Positions 8,175 to 16,625 of a stretch of DNA of 64,000 nucleotides are shown here, piece by piece. How positions within the stretch are numbered: position 1 is the first letter of the stretch; every line of letters begins with the position of its first letter. The stretch lies in NCBI GenBank assembly GCA_027592035.1, contig JAQCIK010000008.1:1-64000 (forward strand). Direction: 5' to 3'. The DNA comes from Casp-actino8 sp001510455. Its GTDB lineage: Bacteria; Actinomycetota; Acidimicrobiia; Acidimicrobiales; Ilumatobacteraceae. The notes beneath the pieces were generated by a model that saw nothing but the letters and a program-made list of their open reading frames with translations, was not told where the DNA came from and searched no databases. Made by a program: the position numbers and the translations under genes.

Positions 8175-8611
8175 GGCTCGCTCCGCAACGGATCCGAGCC
8201 CAAGTGAACCAACACCGTCAGCACGACGCCCACCACCAAGAAATAGACACCGAGGTCGAACAAGCTCGACGAGACGACTTTCAGATCACCGATGACAGGT
8301 ACCGAAAACTTCCAGATATGAGACGAGAGAGCCGGCTCGTCGAGCGCAACGGGTAATGCAGCGACGACTCCGGCGATCACGAGTCCGAATCCGATGAGAC
8401 GAGTCGGATTGACGATCGACGAACGACGAACTCTCAGAACACCTCCGGCCAAGTAGCGAAGCACGAACGCCGAACCGGCGATCAGACCTCCTGCGAACCC
8501 ACCACCTGGCGCGTTGTGACCGCGGAACATCACGTAGATCGACACCAGCATGAGGGTCCGGAAGAGCCAGCGATCGGCTTCGTCGAGAACGGTGAGTCGC
8601 TTGCCGATCAC
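8171..8611 (-). CDS. mnhB: Mrp Na+/H+ antiporter subunit B
   Basis: A 146-residue membrane protein with four hydrophobic segments and the MnhB motif FRGHNAPGGGFAGGLIAG (residues 28-45). The segment SSLFDLGVYFLVVGVVL before the last helix is also diagnostic. It is encoded separately from MnhA, so the operon has the seven-gene (group 1) organisation. Four-base overlaps join it to mnhA and mnhC. Confidence 0.95.
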   Translation of the reverse strand: MIGKRLTVLDEADRWLFRTLMLVSIYVMFRGHNAPGGGFAGGLIAGSAFVLRYLAGGVLRVRRSSIVNPTRLIGFGLVIAGVVAALPVALDEPALSSHIWKFSVPVIGDLKVVSSSLFDLGVYFLVVGVVLTVLVHLGSDPLRSEP

Positions 8612-10929
8612 GTCGTCACCTGCCCCTCATGCTCGAACTCCCCGTCGACGTGGAATCGTCGATGCCGCTGCGCCATGCGGACCAAGCTCACGACACCCAG
8701 AGCCGCCGTCGCCAGAACGGTGATCTCGCCCAAAGTGTCGAATCCCCGGAAGTCCACCAGGATGACGTTCACGATGTTCCGACCGCCGGCCTCGGGCTTC
8801 GCCAACACTGCGTATTCATCACCCACCGAGACCGCATCGCGAGCTTCGAAAACCTTCAGAGAGAACAACGCAACGGCCGCTCCGATCACCAACGACACCC
8901 CCAGCCTGAACGCCCGAGGCGCCCATGACGGAGCCGCGTCGAATCGACGGGGCATCTGTCGAAGAACGAGGAGAAACACGACGAGGGTCAGAGTCTCGAC
9001 CAGCAGCTGAGTGAGCGCCAGGTCAGGCGCACCGTGAAGCGCAAAGAGAACTGCCACACCGAACCCGGCGACGCCGAGAAGGGCGGCCGAGACGAATCGA
9101 TGACGTACCACGACGAGGGCGATCGACGATGCGCACACAGAAAATACGATCAAACCTTGCTGCCAGGAGTCGGCCACAACGGTTCCCGTGACACTCAGAT
9201 CGCCACTGCGAGCAAGAGCCACGACGAGAGAAGCCAGAACCACCAACATCGTCGCCACGAGATAGACGACGAGAGATCCAGTCTGACTGACCGCAGTCAC
9301 GCGGCGCGAACCACTCAACATGCCTTCGTAGGTCATGTCGTAGGCACGTTCACCCGAAATCGGGAGGGTTCGGCTCCACGACCGACTTCGCGTCACTCGC
9401 CACAGAACAAGACCACCGACGAGAATTCCGAGTGATGTGAGGAACGCTGCGTTGATTCCCGGCCACAACACGAGATAACCCTTGGCTGCGGCATCCAACG
9501 ACTTCGCCGGACCTCGCACCAGATCGCCGAGCGCTCCCGGAAACAGGCCGCCCACCAACGAGATGCCCGCCAGGAGAACGATCGGACCGACGAGCAGCCA
9601 TCCCGGGCCGTGGTGGATCTCGGAGTCAGTCGCGCCAGAGCGTCGTCCGAAGGTCCCGACGAAGAAGCGCAACGTGTACATGACCGTCACGGCCGAACCC
9701 AGCACCACCGCGACGAGAGCGACGAAGCCGAGACCACCCACGTAGTCGTCGGCATCGATCAGGCCGACGAGGGCCTTCTCTTTGGTCGCGAAACCGAGCA
9801 ACGGGATCACGCCCGCCATCGACAGAGCATTGGCGGCCGCGAGCGCAGCCAACCACTTCATTCGCCGACCCACACCCGACAGGACGGTGATGTCACGCGA
9901 ACCGAAGGTGTGATCGACCACCCCCACTCCGAGGAACAATCCCGCCTTGAACACCGCGTGGGCTACCAGATGAGCGACCCCGGCGTAGGTGAGCGACGGT
10001 GTGCCCAACCCGAACAGGATCATCATGAAACCCAACTGCGACACCGTGCCGAAAGCGAGCAGGAGTTTGATGTCGTTCTGTTTGAGGGCGCGAAGTCCAC
10101 CGATCATCATCGTGAGTCCGCCACACACGACGATCGACCAGCGCCAGAACTCTCGGTCACCGAAGATGGGAGCCATACGAGCCACGAGGACGATGCCGGC
10201 CTTCACCATGGTGGCCGAATGCAGATATGCGCTGACCGGCGTGGGTGCCGCCATGGCGCCGGGGAGCCAGAAATGGAACGGGAACTGGGCCGACTTCGTG
10301 AAGGCGGCCACCAGCACCAGAACGAGTGCGGCGTTCACCAATGCCCCGGACGGAGGCGACTCGGCCAGATCGACGAACGACGTCGTGCCCGCGCCGACTT
10401 GGAAGAGTGCCACGGCACCGAGAAGTGCCAAGCCGCCCATCCCCGTGGTGAGCAGAGCTCGTAGCGCGGACTTGCGAGCCTTCTCGGATCGGTCGTCGAG
10501 ACCGATGAGCAGGAACGAGAAGATCGATGTCATCTCCCAGAAGACGAACATCGTGAACAGGTCGGCGCTGAGAACCAGCCCGGTCATGGCCCCGGCGAAG
10601 AGAACGAAGACGCCAGCGAATCGAGTGAAGGTCCGGTCGTGATCGAAGTACGACGCGGCGTAGGCGAGGATGAGTGCGCCCAATCCACTGACGACGAGCA
10701 CCATCACCGTGGCAAATCCGTCGAGCCGCAGGTCGATCGAGAGCCCGAGATCGTCGATCCACGCCCAGGTGTCACGGGCCGGGGTGTCTCGACGACCAAG
10801 AGCGATCATCGAGACGAAAGAGGCCAACAGAACGAGGACTCCGCTGGTCACTGCGAGTCGCGGCCCTTTTCGGCCCACGGCCAGAATCGTCGAGCCGACG
10901 AGGAAATGGGCGAGGACGATGACAGTCAT
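8608..10929 (-). CDS. mnhA: Mrp Na+/H+ antiporter subunit A (NuoL-like)
   Basis: A protein of 773 residues from the chosen ATG, with about 20 hydrophobic segments. The first two-thirds are a NuoL/MrpA antiporter module: FVFWEMTSIFSFLL carries the key Glu, and PFHFWLPGAMAAPTPVSAYL is the conserved Lys-region loop. The C-terminal third holds the MbhD/MbhE-like module, with FALHGAPDLALTQLLVETL. It is the first gene of the operon. The frame continues upstream to a GTG at 10971, but the family normally begins near the hydrophobic MTVIVLAHF segment, so 10929 is preferred; neither start has a good Shine-Dalgarno sequence. The divergent GNAT gene begins about 80 bases away. Confidence 0.93.
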   Translation of the reverse strand: MTVIVLAHFLVGSTILAVGRKGPRLAVTSGVLVLLASFVSMIALGRRDTPARDTWAWIDDLGLSIDLRLDGFATVMVLVVSGLGALILAYAASYFDHDRTFTRFAGVFVLFAGAMTGLVLSADLFTMFVFWEMTSIFSFLLIGLDDRSEKARKSALRALLTTGMGGLALLGAVALFQVGAGTTSFVDLAESPPSGALVNAALVLVLVAAFTKSAQFPFHFWLPGAMAAPTPVSAYLHSATMVKAGIVLVARMAPIFGDREFWRWSIVVCGGLTMMIGGLRALKQNDIKLLLAFGTVSQLGFMMILFGLGTPSLTYAGVAHLVAHAVFKAGLFLGVGVVDHTFGSRDITVLSGVGRRMKWLAALAAANALSMAGVIPLLGFATKEKALVGLIDADDYVGGLGFVALVAVVLGSAVTVMYTLRFFVGTFGRRSGATDSEIHHGPGWLLVGPIVLLAGISLVGGLFPGALGDLVRGPAKSLDAAAKGYLVLWPGINAAFLTSLGILVGGLVLWRVTRSRSWSRTLPISGERAYDMTYEGMLSGSRRVTAVSQTGSLVVYLVATMLVVLASLVVALARSGDLSVTGTVVADSWQQGLIVFSVCASSIALVVVRHRFVSAALLGVAGFGVAVLFALHGAPDLALTQLLVETLTLVVFLLVLRQMPRRFDAAPSWAPRAFRLGVSLVIGAAVALFSLKVFEARDAVSVGDEYAVLAKPEAGGRNIVNVILVDFRGFDTLGEITVLATAALGVVSLVRMAQRHRRFHVDGEFEHEGQVTT

Positions 10930-10995
10930 GGGGGATCCGATGCCGACCAGACTTCCCGGCTCACCAAGCACCCGAATCTATCCGCTGACCATGCG

Positions 10996-11001
10996 TACGA
11001 T
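10996..11001 (+). promoter_or_regulatory. -10 hexamer TACGAT, leaderless type
   Basis: TACGAT is followed by six bases and then the GTG at 11008 of the GNAT gene. The spacing puts the expected transcription start on the G of GTG. It supports this GTG as the start, since no ATG in the right frame lies nearby. No -35 box is evident. Confidence 0.4.
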
Positions 11002-11007
11002 CGTGCT

Positions 11008-11496
11008 GTGAGGGACGAAAAGCGCTGGTTGGAGCTCACGATACGACGGGCTACGGCACCCGATCTCGAACTCGTGATCGACTTGGTCGCCGAGTATTGC
11101 GACGCCGACGATCACCGTTTCGACGAAGAGACGGTCCGCTCCGCGGTCGCACCTCTCCTTACCGACGATCGATACGGCGCGATCTGGTTGATCGTCGAGC
11201 CGTCACTGTCGACCGTGGGTTACGCATGTGTCACATGGGGCTACTCCATCGAAGCCGGAGGCCCCGAGGCTCTCTTCGACGAACTGTACGTCCGACACCG
11301 AGGGTCAGGTATCGGAACCCGTGCCATGGAACTCGTCCTCGAAGAAGTGCAACGGCTCGGTTTCGCGCGGATCTACCTCGAAACCGAGACCCACAACGAA
11401 CGTGGACGACGGCTCTACGAACGACTCGGTTTCATCACCGAGGATTCCATCTGGATGAGCCTCGACTGGCGCCGTTCCCCCACTCAGAATTCGTAG
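11008..11496 (+). CDS. GNAT-family N-acetyltransferase
   Basis: A 162-residue single-domain GNAT enzyme. Motif A is present as DELYVRHRGSGIGTRAMEL (residues 91-109), where R-G-S-G-I-G binds the acetyl-CoA pyrophosphate. Motif B is seen in NERGRRLYERLGF (130-142), with the Tyr that usually protonates the leaving thiol. The substrate cannot be predicted. The GTG at 11008 is chosen from the leaderless -10 signal six bases upstream and because it leaves a normal GNAT N-terminus (TIRRATAPDLELV). The 3' end overlaps the convergent SDR gene by 13 bases. Confidence 0.85.
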   Translation: MRDEKRWLELTIRRATAPDLELVIDLVAEYCDADDHRFDEETVRSAVAPLLTDDRYGAIWLIVEPSLSTVGYACVTWGYSIEAGGPEALFDELYVRHRGSGIGTRAMELVLEEVQRLGFARIYLETETHNERGRRLYERLGFITEDSIWMSLDWRRSPTQNS

Positions 11497-12347
11497 CGAA
11501 AACCAGTCAGCTCCTCGCTCAGTTCCCAGAGTTGGTGCGCTGTGTCGTCGCAACGGGCTCGCCGACTCGGGGTCTCCTCACGGGTCCGGCCGAACGCGTA
11601 CCAACGGGGCCCGAAGAACTCCCCACCCTCGACCGATGCAGTCGCGGCGTGCACCACGGCCGCCGCTCCCCGATTGGCCGATCGTGCGACCACCGGAAAG
11701 AAGGTTCGGATCACCGAATTGGCGACCGACGTTCCCGTCTTTCCGATCTCGGTACTGGCCGTTCCGGGATGACATCCCACCGACCGAACATCGGTGTCGT
11801 TCAGCTTCAGCCGACGGTCGAGTTCACGGGCGAAGAGAACGTTGGCGACTTTCGACTGGAAATACGCGCCCCACCTGTCGTACTGCCGACGCTCGTACAT
11901 GACGTCGTCGAGTCGCAGACGACCGACGCGATGACCCAGACTCGAGACCGTCACCACCCGCCCGCTCTCGGATCGGCACAATGCCGGCAGTAGTCGTCCG
12001 GTGAGGACGAAATGTCCGAGGTGATTGGTGCCGAACTGCTTCTCCCAACCCTCGTTGGTTGTCGATCGATCGAGACCCATGACACCGGCATTGTTGACGA
12101 GCACGTCGATCGGACGATCGAGCGGCCAGACCGACGTGAACTCCAGGATCGACTCGAGGTCGGCCAGGTCGAGGTGGGCCGTCTCGACGATTCCGGCTGG
12201 GGCGAGCCGACGAACCTCGTCGGCAGCGCGCTCGGCTTTGTCGAGATTGCGACAGGCCATGACGACGTGATGCCCATCGGCCACCAGCCGGGTGGTGGTC
12301 GCCAATCCGATTCCGCTGTTCGCTCCGGTCACCACCACGACTCCCAT
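11484..12347 (-). CDS. Short-chain dehydrogenase/reductase (retinol dehydrogenase-like)
   Basis: A 287-residue classical SDR. The NAD(P)-binding motif TGANSGIG is at residues 7-14, NNAG at 85-88, the catalytic Ser at about 135 (VTVSSLG), and Y162-F-Q-S-K166 is the active-site pair. ACRNLDKAERAADEV after strand 2, with Arg at the end of the strand, suggests NADP preference. The closest general class is the retinol dehydrogenase/protochlorophyllide reductase-like group; bacterial members act on unknown lipophilic ketones or alcohols. It is a single gene whose 3' end overlaps the convergent GNAT gene. Confidence 0.88.
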   Translation of the reverse strand: MGVVVVTGANSGIGLATTTRLVADGHHVVMACRNLDKAERAADEVRRLAPAGIVETAHLDLADLESILEFTSVWPLDRPIDVLVNNAGVMGLDRSTTNEGWEKQFGTNHLGHFVLTGRLLPALCRSESGRVVTVSSLGHRVGRLRLDDVMYERRQYDRWGAYFQSKVANVLFARELDRRLKLNDTDVRSVGCHPGTASTEIGKTGTSVANSVIRTFFPVVARSANRGAAAVVHAATASVEGGEFFGPRWYAFGRTREETPSRRARCDDTAHQLWELSEELTGFRYEF

Positions 12348-12396
12348 TCCGTCAAGTGTCTCATGCTCATGCCGACACCCCCGTGATCGAGATCAG

Positions 12397-12402
12397 TAGC
12401 CT
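12397..12402 (+). promoter_or_regulatory. -10 hexamer TAGCCT
   Basis: TAGCCT lies nine bases before the ATG at 12412. The same hexamer at the same distance precedes two other genes (starts at 48536 and 56612 on the minus strand). The expected transcript would have only about three bases before the start codon. There is no Shine-Dalgarno sequence. Confidence 0.35.
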
Positions 12403-12411
12403 CAACAGTCG

Positions 12412-13413
12412 ATGTCAGACCTCAGAGATCGTCCGTGGCTCTACGGCGCGGTGGGTTTCGTCGCCGCAGCGTGCATCGCGGCAGCTCTGTTCTCGAGCGG
12501 TTCGAGCGGCCCGTCTACTGACGTCGCCGTCGACCGAACCGACGTCTCTCTCGACGAGACTCGCACCGATGACACCATCCTCGATGTCACCACACCCACC
12601 GAGTCGAGTCTCGTGGTCGAAGGACTCGTCGTGGCCGACGGCAACGACCTGGTCGGAGCCGACCCGGCGTCGACCGAGGAGTGCACACTCACCGAGCGCA
12701 GTCTCGGCGGCGGTTCCTCGGGCCCCGACGTGATCTGCTTGCAGGCGGCTCTGCGCGAAGCCGGCTACCTCGACACCGATCCGACCGGCACCTACGACAA
12801 TCGAACGGCGTCCGCCGTGCAGGCACTGCAAACCGATCGAGATCTGTACGTCGATGGTCTGGTCGGACGTGAGACGGCGATTTCTCTCGGCATCTGGCCC
12901 GACGAACAATCACTCGTCGTCAGAACCGCTGCGCCGTCTCCGGGTGCGGTCGACCTCCTCGGTTATCCACTCTCCACCGTTGCGTCGGCCGGAGCGGACG
13001 CGCCCGCACTCCCCGAGAACTCGGGAAGCGGACGACGAGTCGTGTACTCGCGAGCCGGACAACGGGTGTGGGCCGTCGACGAGAACGAAATCATCCTTCG
13101 CTCGTGGTTGGTCTCGGGCAGCAAGTACGACAACGAACTTCCGGGCACCCACGAGGTGTACAGCCGTTCCGAGATGTCGACGGCCTGGAACGGCAAAGCG
13201 TGGCTGCCCCAGATGATTCGCTGGCTCCGTACCGACATCGGCCACATTGGCTTCCACGCCATTCCCCTCCACCGCGAGGACGATTCGCCGTATCAGACCG
13301 AGGACGAACTCGGGACACGACTGAGCGGTGGCTGTCAGCGTCAGGCCAATGCTGACGCCGCCTTCATGTGGGACTTCGCCCAGGTGGGCACCAAGGTCGT
13401 CGTCGTCGTCTAG
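12412..13413 (+). CDS. L,D-transpeptidase with peptidoglycan-binding domain, variant active site
   Basis: A 333-residue exported protein: an N-terminal membrane anchor or uncleaved signal (residues 10-28), a Ser/Thr/Asp linker, a PG_binding_1 domain (about 98-160: GPDVICLQAALREAGYL), and a YkuD L,D-transpeptidase domain (about 207-333). The catalytic region has H282 (GFHAIP) and C308 in RLSGGCQRQ, where most enzymes read SHGCIR or SHGCVR; His is replaced by Gly and the following hydrophobic residue by Gln. Cys, upstream His and the later Arg remain. It probably makes 3-3 cross-links or anchors proteins to peptidoglycan, but the variant pocket may change the acceptor. It converges on surE, and both stops lie in a hairpin. 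Confidence 0.85.
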   Translation: MSDLRDRPWLYGAVGFVAAACIAAALFSSGSSGPSTDVAVDRTDVSLDETRTDDTILDVTTPTESSLVVEGLVVADGNDLVGADPASTEECTLTERSLGGGSSGPDVICLQAALREAGYLDTDPTGTYDNRTASAVQALQTDRDLYVDGLVGRETAISLGIWPDEQSLVVRTAAPSPGAVDLLGYPLSTVASAGADAPALPENSGSGRRVVYSRAGQRVWAVDENEIILRSWLVSGSKYDNELPGTHEVYSRSEMSTAWNGKAWLPQMIRWLRTDIGHIGFHAIPLHREDDSPYQTEDELGTRLSGGCQRQANADAAFMWDFAQVGTKVVVVV

Positions 13414-13436
13414 ACGACATTCATCGCGTCGTCTAG
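13410..13436. terminator. Bidirectional hairpin spanning two convergent stop codons
   Basis: CTAGACGAC (13410-13418) and GTCGTCTAG (13428-13436) form a perfect 9-bp stem with a 9-base loop. The TAG of the L,D-transpeptidase is in one arm and the TAG of surE in the other. No T-run follows on either side, so factor-independent termination would be weak; mRNA 3'-end protection is an alternative role. Confidence 0.45.
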
Positions 13437-14266
13437 CGATCAAACAGGGCCGTGAGCGCTGATTCCCCTCGAGCCACGTCGTCTCGATCATCGTGGCCGA
13501 TCGCGCTGAGGTAACTCACCGACACGTAGTCGTTCTCGACCAGACCACCATCGGTATCGGCCGGCAATTCGACTGCCTCACCCCACTGCATGCGCACGTA
13601 ATACGCGCCGTCGTGACCGGTCTTGGGCTCGAGCACGGCCGTGCTCATCCGCCTCGGAGGCTCGTGGCCGATTCGCCCGAGATGCCAACCCTTCATGTCG
13701 TCGACGTCCTTGTTGGGAACGTTGATGTTGACGACCACTGGCTTGGTCGGCATGTTCGACACAAACCCTTCGACGAATGTCGCGGCCACTTCAGCTGCGG
13801 CTTCCCACTTCTGGCCGACCAACATCTCGTCCCAGCCCTGACCTTCCACACCGAATCCGGTGACGGCCTGGCTGACGGCGACACCCGACACCAGCCCGTT
13901 ACGCGCCGTGAGTGCAGCACCGACCGTTCCGGAGTGGTACACCGACCGGCCGACGTTCACACCCGGATTGATACCCGACACCACGAGATCGAAGGGATCA
14001 CCGAACGCTCCCAGCCGGGCGAACATCACGCACAGTGCAGGCGGCCCCGTCACCGCCCAGGCCTGATCGATTCCATCGACCGACGCCTGATGAACTTCGG
14101 GCTGGATGAGATGCAACGCACCGAGTGCGGCGCCCGCACCCGAGAACTCTCGATCGGGTGCGGCGATCACGACGTCGCCGAAAGGTCGCATCGCTCGGGC
14201 CAGGACGTGCAGCCCGACCGAGTCGATGCCGTCGTCGTTGGTGAGGAGGATACGCATGGACCCCAT
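13433..14266 (-). CDS. surE: 5'/3'-nucleotidase SurE
   Basis: A 277-residue enzyme that removes phosphate from nucleoside monophosphates using a divalent metal. Metal ligands are visible in ILLTNDDGIDS (residues 6-16), where the DD pair binds the ion, with further motifs APDREFSGAG and SGINPGVNVG (97-106). The C-terminal part is longer than in E. coli SurE (253 residues) but matches other actinobacterial proteins. Two Met starts are possible; GGTGAGG upstream favours 14266, and 14257 is the more usual N-terminus (MRILLTNDDG). It stands as a single gene facing the L,D-transpeptidase. Confidence 0.9.
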   Translation of the reverse strand: MGSMRILLTNDDGIDSVGLHVLARAMRPFGDVVIAAPDREFSGAGAALGALHLIQPEVHQASVDGIDQAWAVTGPPALCVMFARLGAFGDPFDLVVSGINPGVNVGRSVYHSGTVGAALTARNGLVSGVAVSQAVTGFGVEGQGWDEMLVGQKWEAAAEVAATFVEGFVSNMPTKPVVVNINVPNKDVDDMKGWHLGRIGHEPPRRMSTAVLEPKTGHDGAYYVRMQWGEAVELPADTDGGLVENDYVSVSYLSAIGHDDRDDVARGESALTALFDR

Positions 14267-14304
14267 CGTGCCTCACCGATGGTGTCGAACGGGCATCGGC
14301 CCGG

Positions 14305-15084
14305 TCAACGACCGGTGAACTCGGCCGCCCGTCGCTCGAGAAACGCTGCCACTCCCTCTCGATGGTCGTCACTCTTGAACGACGCCGACATGGCCGACGT
14401 GTGTCGAACCATGTGATCGGCCACCGAGGCCGTGAGCCCCTCGTAGGTGAGTTGCTTGATCAGACGATGTGAGTGCGGAGAGCCGGCTGCCACCCGTTCG
14501 GCAAGATCTCGAGTCACCGATGGAAGGTCATCCGAATCGACCACGTCGAGCACGTACCCGAGACGGCGAGCTTCTTCGGCATCGATCATGTCGCCGGTGT
14601 AGGTGAGGCGGAGGGCGTTCTGCAGGCCGATGATCCGCGGAAGGAGCCAGGTTCCGGCACCAGTGTCGGGAACCAGCCCTCGATGGACGAAGTTCCAGGC
14701 GAAGCGCGCGCGATGCGTGGCGACTCGCAGATCGCACTGCGACGTGAACTCGGCCCCCATTCCGACCGCCGGTCCATCGATCGCACAGATGGTGGGTTTC
14801 GAACACTGGACGAGCGGCCACCACTTGTCGGTCTCTTCGGCCGAACCCCGAAGGCCACGTTGCTCACCCGGAATGGTCGAGAGATCGGCCAAGTCGGTGC
14901 CGGCACAGAACGCGCCGGGCACTCCGGTGACGACCAGAACATTGATCGCCTCATCGGCCGATGCCTCACCAACCGCCTCGATGAAATCTCCGAGCATTGC
15001 GAACGTCATGGCGTTCTTCTTCTCCGGCCGATCGATCGTGATCGTACCCACCCGACCCTCGCGCTCGTAACGAATGTGCGACAT
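14305..15084 (-). CDS. Enoyl-CoA hydratase/isomerase family protein
   Basis: A 259-residue crotonase-fold protein. The first oxyanion-hole segment is GAFCAGTDL and the second is GPAVGMGAEF. The active-site region after it reads GLVPDTGAGTWLLPR, with Asp where hydratases often have Glu; this pattern is common in isomerases and in uncharacterised actinobacterial crotonases, so hydration is not certain. The start ATG overlaps the stop of the L,D-transpeptidase gene upstream by one base (TGATG), which suggests coupled translation although the functions seem unrelated. Substrate unknown. Confidence 0.85.
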   Translation of the reverse strand: MSHIRYEREGRVGTITIDRPEKKNAMTFAMLGDFIEAVGEASADEAINVLVVTGVPGAFCAGTDLADLSTIPGEQRGLRGSAEETDKWWPLVQCSKPTICAIDGPAVGMGAEFTSQCDLRVATHRARFAWNFVHRGLVPDTGAGTWLLPRIIGLQNALRLTYTGDMIDAEEARRLGYVLDVVDSDDLPSVTRDLAERVAAGSPHSHRLIKQLTYEGLTASVADHMVRHTSAMSASFKSDDHREGVAAFLERRAAEFTGR

Positions 15085-16109
15085 CAGGGTGCGGGGGTCG
15101 ATTCGGGAACGGTCACGGCGGTGTCGGGCGACTCGGGGGTCGACTCGGGCACCGGGATGGTCGTGGTTGTCGTGGTCGTCGGCATTTCCGGCTTCTCGTT
15201 CTCGGTTTCAGGGTCGGCACCGTACACCCAGATCGGAGTTCCCTTCGGAACGAGGCCCGATGCCCAAATCATGTCCATGGCCGACACGCTCACACGTACG
15301 CAACCATGTGACGCCGGGTAGCTCGGAATACTGCGCGAGCCATGGATGGCGATACCACCGTTGAAATACTTGGGTCGATAGATCTCACCGAGGTCACCGG
15401 CCCACCATCCCTCGGAACGCTGACGATCGACCTTGAATCGTCCCGAATCGGTGATCGACTTTCCGAGTTCCCACTTCTCCGGATCCTTCTGGTTCTGCTC
15501 GAGATACCACTGACCGTTCCCCGTGGAGGTATTGAGCACCCACTCGACGCGACCGTTCACGACGATCATCAAGATCTGTCGATCCTTGTCGACCTCCACC
15601 ACCACTCCGTCCTTCACGACGTCGTCGATCTCGGATTTCGCCACCGGTCGGTCGGCGACCATCGTGAGGGCCATTGCCGTGGCTTCGTCGACGGAGCCCG
15701 TCGCCTTCAGACCGTGGTACTTCTGGAACGCCATCACGGCCTGTCTGGTCGTGTGGCCGAACTTGCCGTCGACCGCCAGATGCCAATAACCGGCGTCGAG
15801 CAGTCGTTGCTGTACCCGGCGAGTCTCATCGCCTCCCCGACCACCCACCGCAACGAGGGGTTCGTCGAGGGCGGGAACCGCAAGTGTGGTCGTCGTCGCC
15901 GGAACGGTCGTGGTCGTAGTCGTCGTCGAGGTCGTGGACGTGGACGTACTCGTCGTGCTGGTCGTGCTCGTCGAGCTGGTCGGCGAGGTCGGTGGGGGGT
16001 TCGTCGTCACCACCGACGAGGGAGCCTCGGCGTCGGCCGCTGAACAGGCGACGATCACCAGAGGTCCGAGAAGCGCCAGAGCGATGCGGGACGACGAGAA
16101 CACGTTCAC
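15084..16109 (-). CDS. L,D-transpeptidase lipoprotein with peptidoglycan-binding domain
   Basis: A 341-residue lipoprotein precursor: lipobox VIVAC (Cys about residue 22), a Pro/Ser/Thr linker with long Thr runs (residues 35-75), a PG_binding_1 domain (about 92-150, DETRRVQQRLLDAGYW), and a YkuD domain with the canonical signature HGSRSIPSYPASHGCVRVS. This is the standard HxxSxPxxxxSHGCVR site. The C-terminal tail is again Thr/Pro/Glu-rich and low complexity, so it may span the wall. It probably forms 3-3 cross-links. The start is GTG at 16109, with a second GTG two codons later. It lies within 4 kb of the variant enzyme at 12412. Confidence 0.9.
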   Translation of the reverse strand: MNVFSSSRIALALLGPLVIVACSAADAEAPSSVVTTNPPPTSPTSSTSTTSTTSTSTSTTSTTTTTTTVPATTTTLAVPALDEPLVAVGGRGGDETRRVQQRLLDAGYWHLAVDGKFGHTTRQAVMAFQKYHGLKATGSVDEATAMALTMVADRPVAKSEIDDVVKDGVVVEVDKDRQILMIVVNGRVEWVLNTSTGNGQWYLEQNQKDPEKWELGKSITDSGRFKVDRQRSEGWWAGDLGEIYRPKYFNGGIAIHGSRSIPSYPASHGCVRVSVSAMDMIWASGLVPKGTPIWVYGADPETENEKPEMPTTTTTTTIPVPESTPESPDTAVTVPESTPAP

Positions 16110-16244
16110 AGGAGAATCACGGTACCGACCTTCGGGATCCAGGTGTTGGCGCCAAACCGTCGAAGAAATGTCACGGTTCCGGCACCACTAACTTTGAAGC
16201 CGCCGACCTCGCTATTTTCCGAGCCACACCCATAGGGAGACAGC

Positions 16245-16559
16245 ATGAAAACCATACGACAACTCTTCGACTTCAAGTTCGAGTCGTATCTCGCTCTGCG
16301 ATTGATCAAGTTCGTCTACGCAATCCTGACCGTTTTGTTCACCGTCTTCGTCGTCGTCTCATCACTAGCCAGTGCGAACGCAACTAACGGCTTGTCCATC
16401 GTGTTGGGACCGATCTTCGGTCTCGTTTTATTGGCGATCTACCGAATCGTGTACGAGTCAGCACTCGTGAAATTCCAGATGGCGGAAGATATCCGTCTCA
16501 TCCGTCAAGCCGGGCTTCCCCTATTGCCACCTGGGGACTGGTCTCCACCCTCCTCCTGA
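16245..16559 (+). CDS. DUF4282 family membrane protein
   Basis: A 104-residue protein with two hydrophobic helices (about residues 22-42 and 50-68) and the DUF4282 hallmarks: an N-terminal LFDFKFESYL segment before helix 1 and RIVYESALVKFQMAEDI after helix 2. The function of this family is not known; members are small membrane proteins in many bacteria. AGGGAGA lies just before the ATG. The gene uses codons such as TTA, TTG and GTT more than its neighbours, and the region reads visibly less GC-rich. It is a single gene between the L,D-transpeptidase and menB. Confidence 0.85.
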   Translation: MKTIRQLFDFKFESYLALRLIKFVYAILTVLFTVFVVVSSLASANATNGLSIVLGPIFGLVLLAIYRIVYESALVKFQMAEDIRLIRQAGLPLLPPGDWSPPSS

Positions 16560-16625
16560 GACCAGGTCCGGCGACCCTCCCTCCTCAGCGCGTCGATCCC
16601 GTGCCGATCGTGGCACCATAGGGAC

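Noticed and set aside
15880..16010. Low-complexity repeats rich in GTCGTG
   Set aside because: They encode the Thr/Ser linker of the L,D-transpeptidase lipoprotein, a codon-level repeat rather than a separate element.
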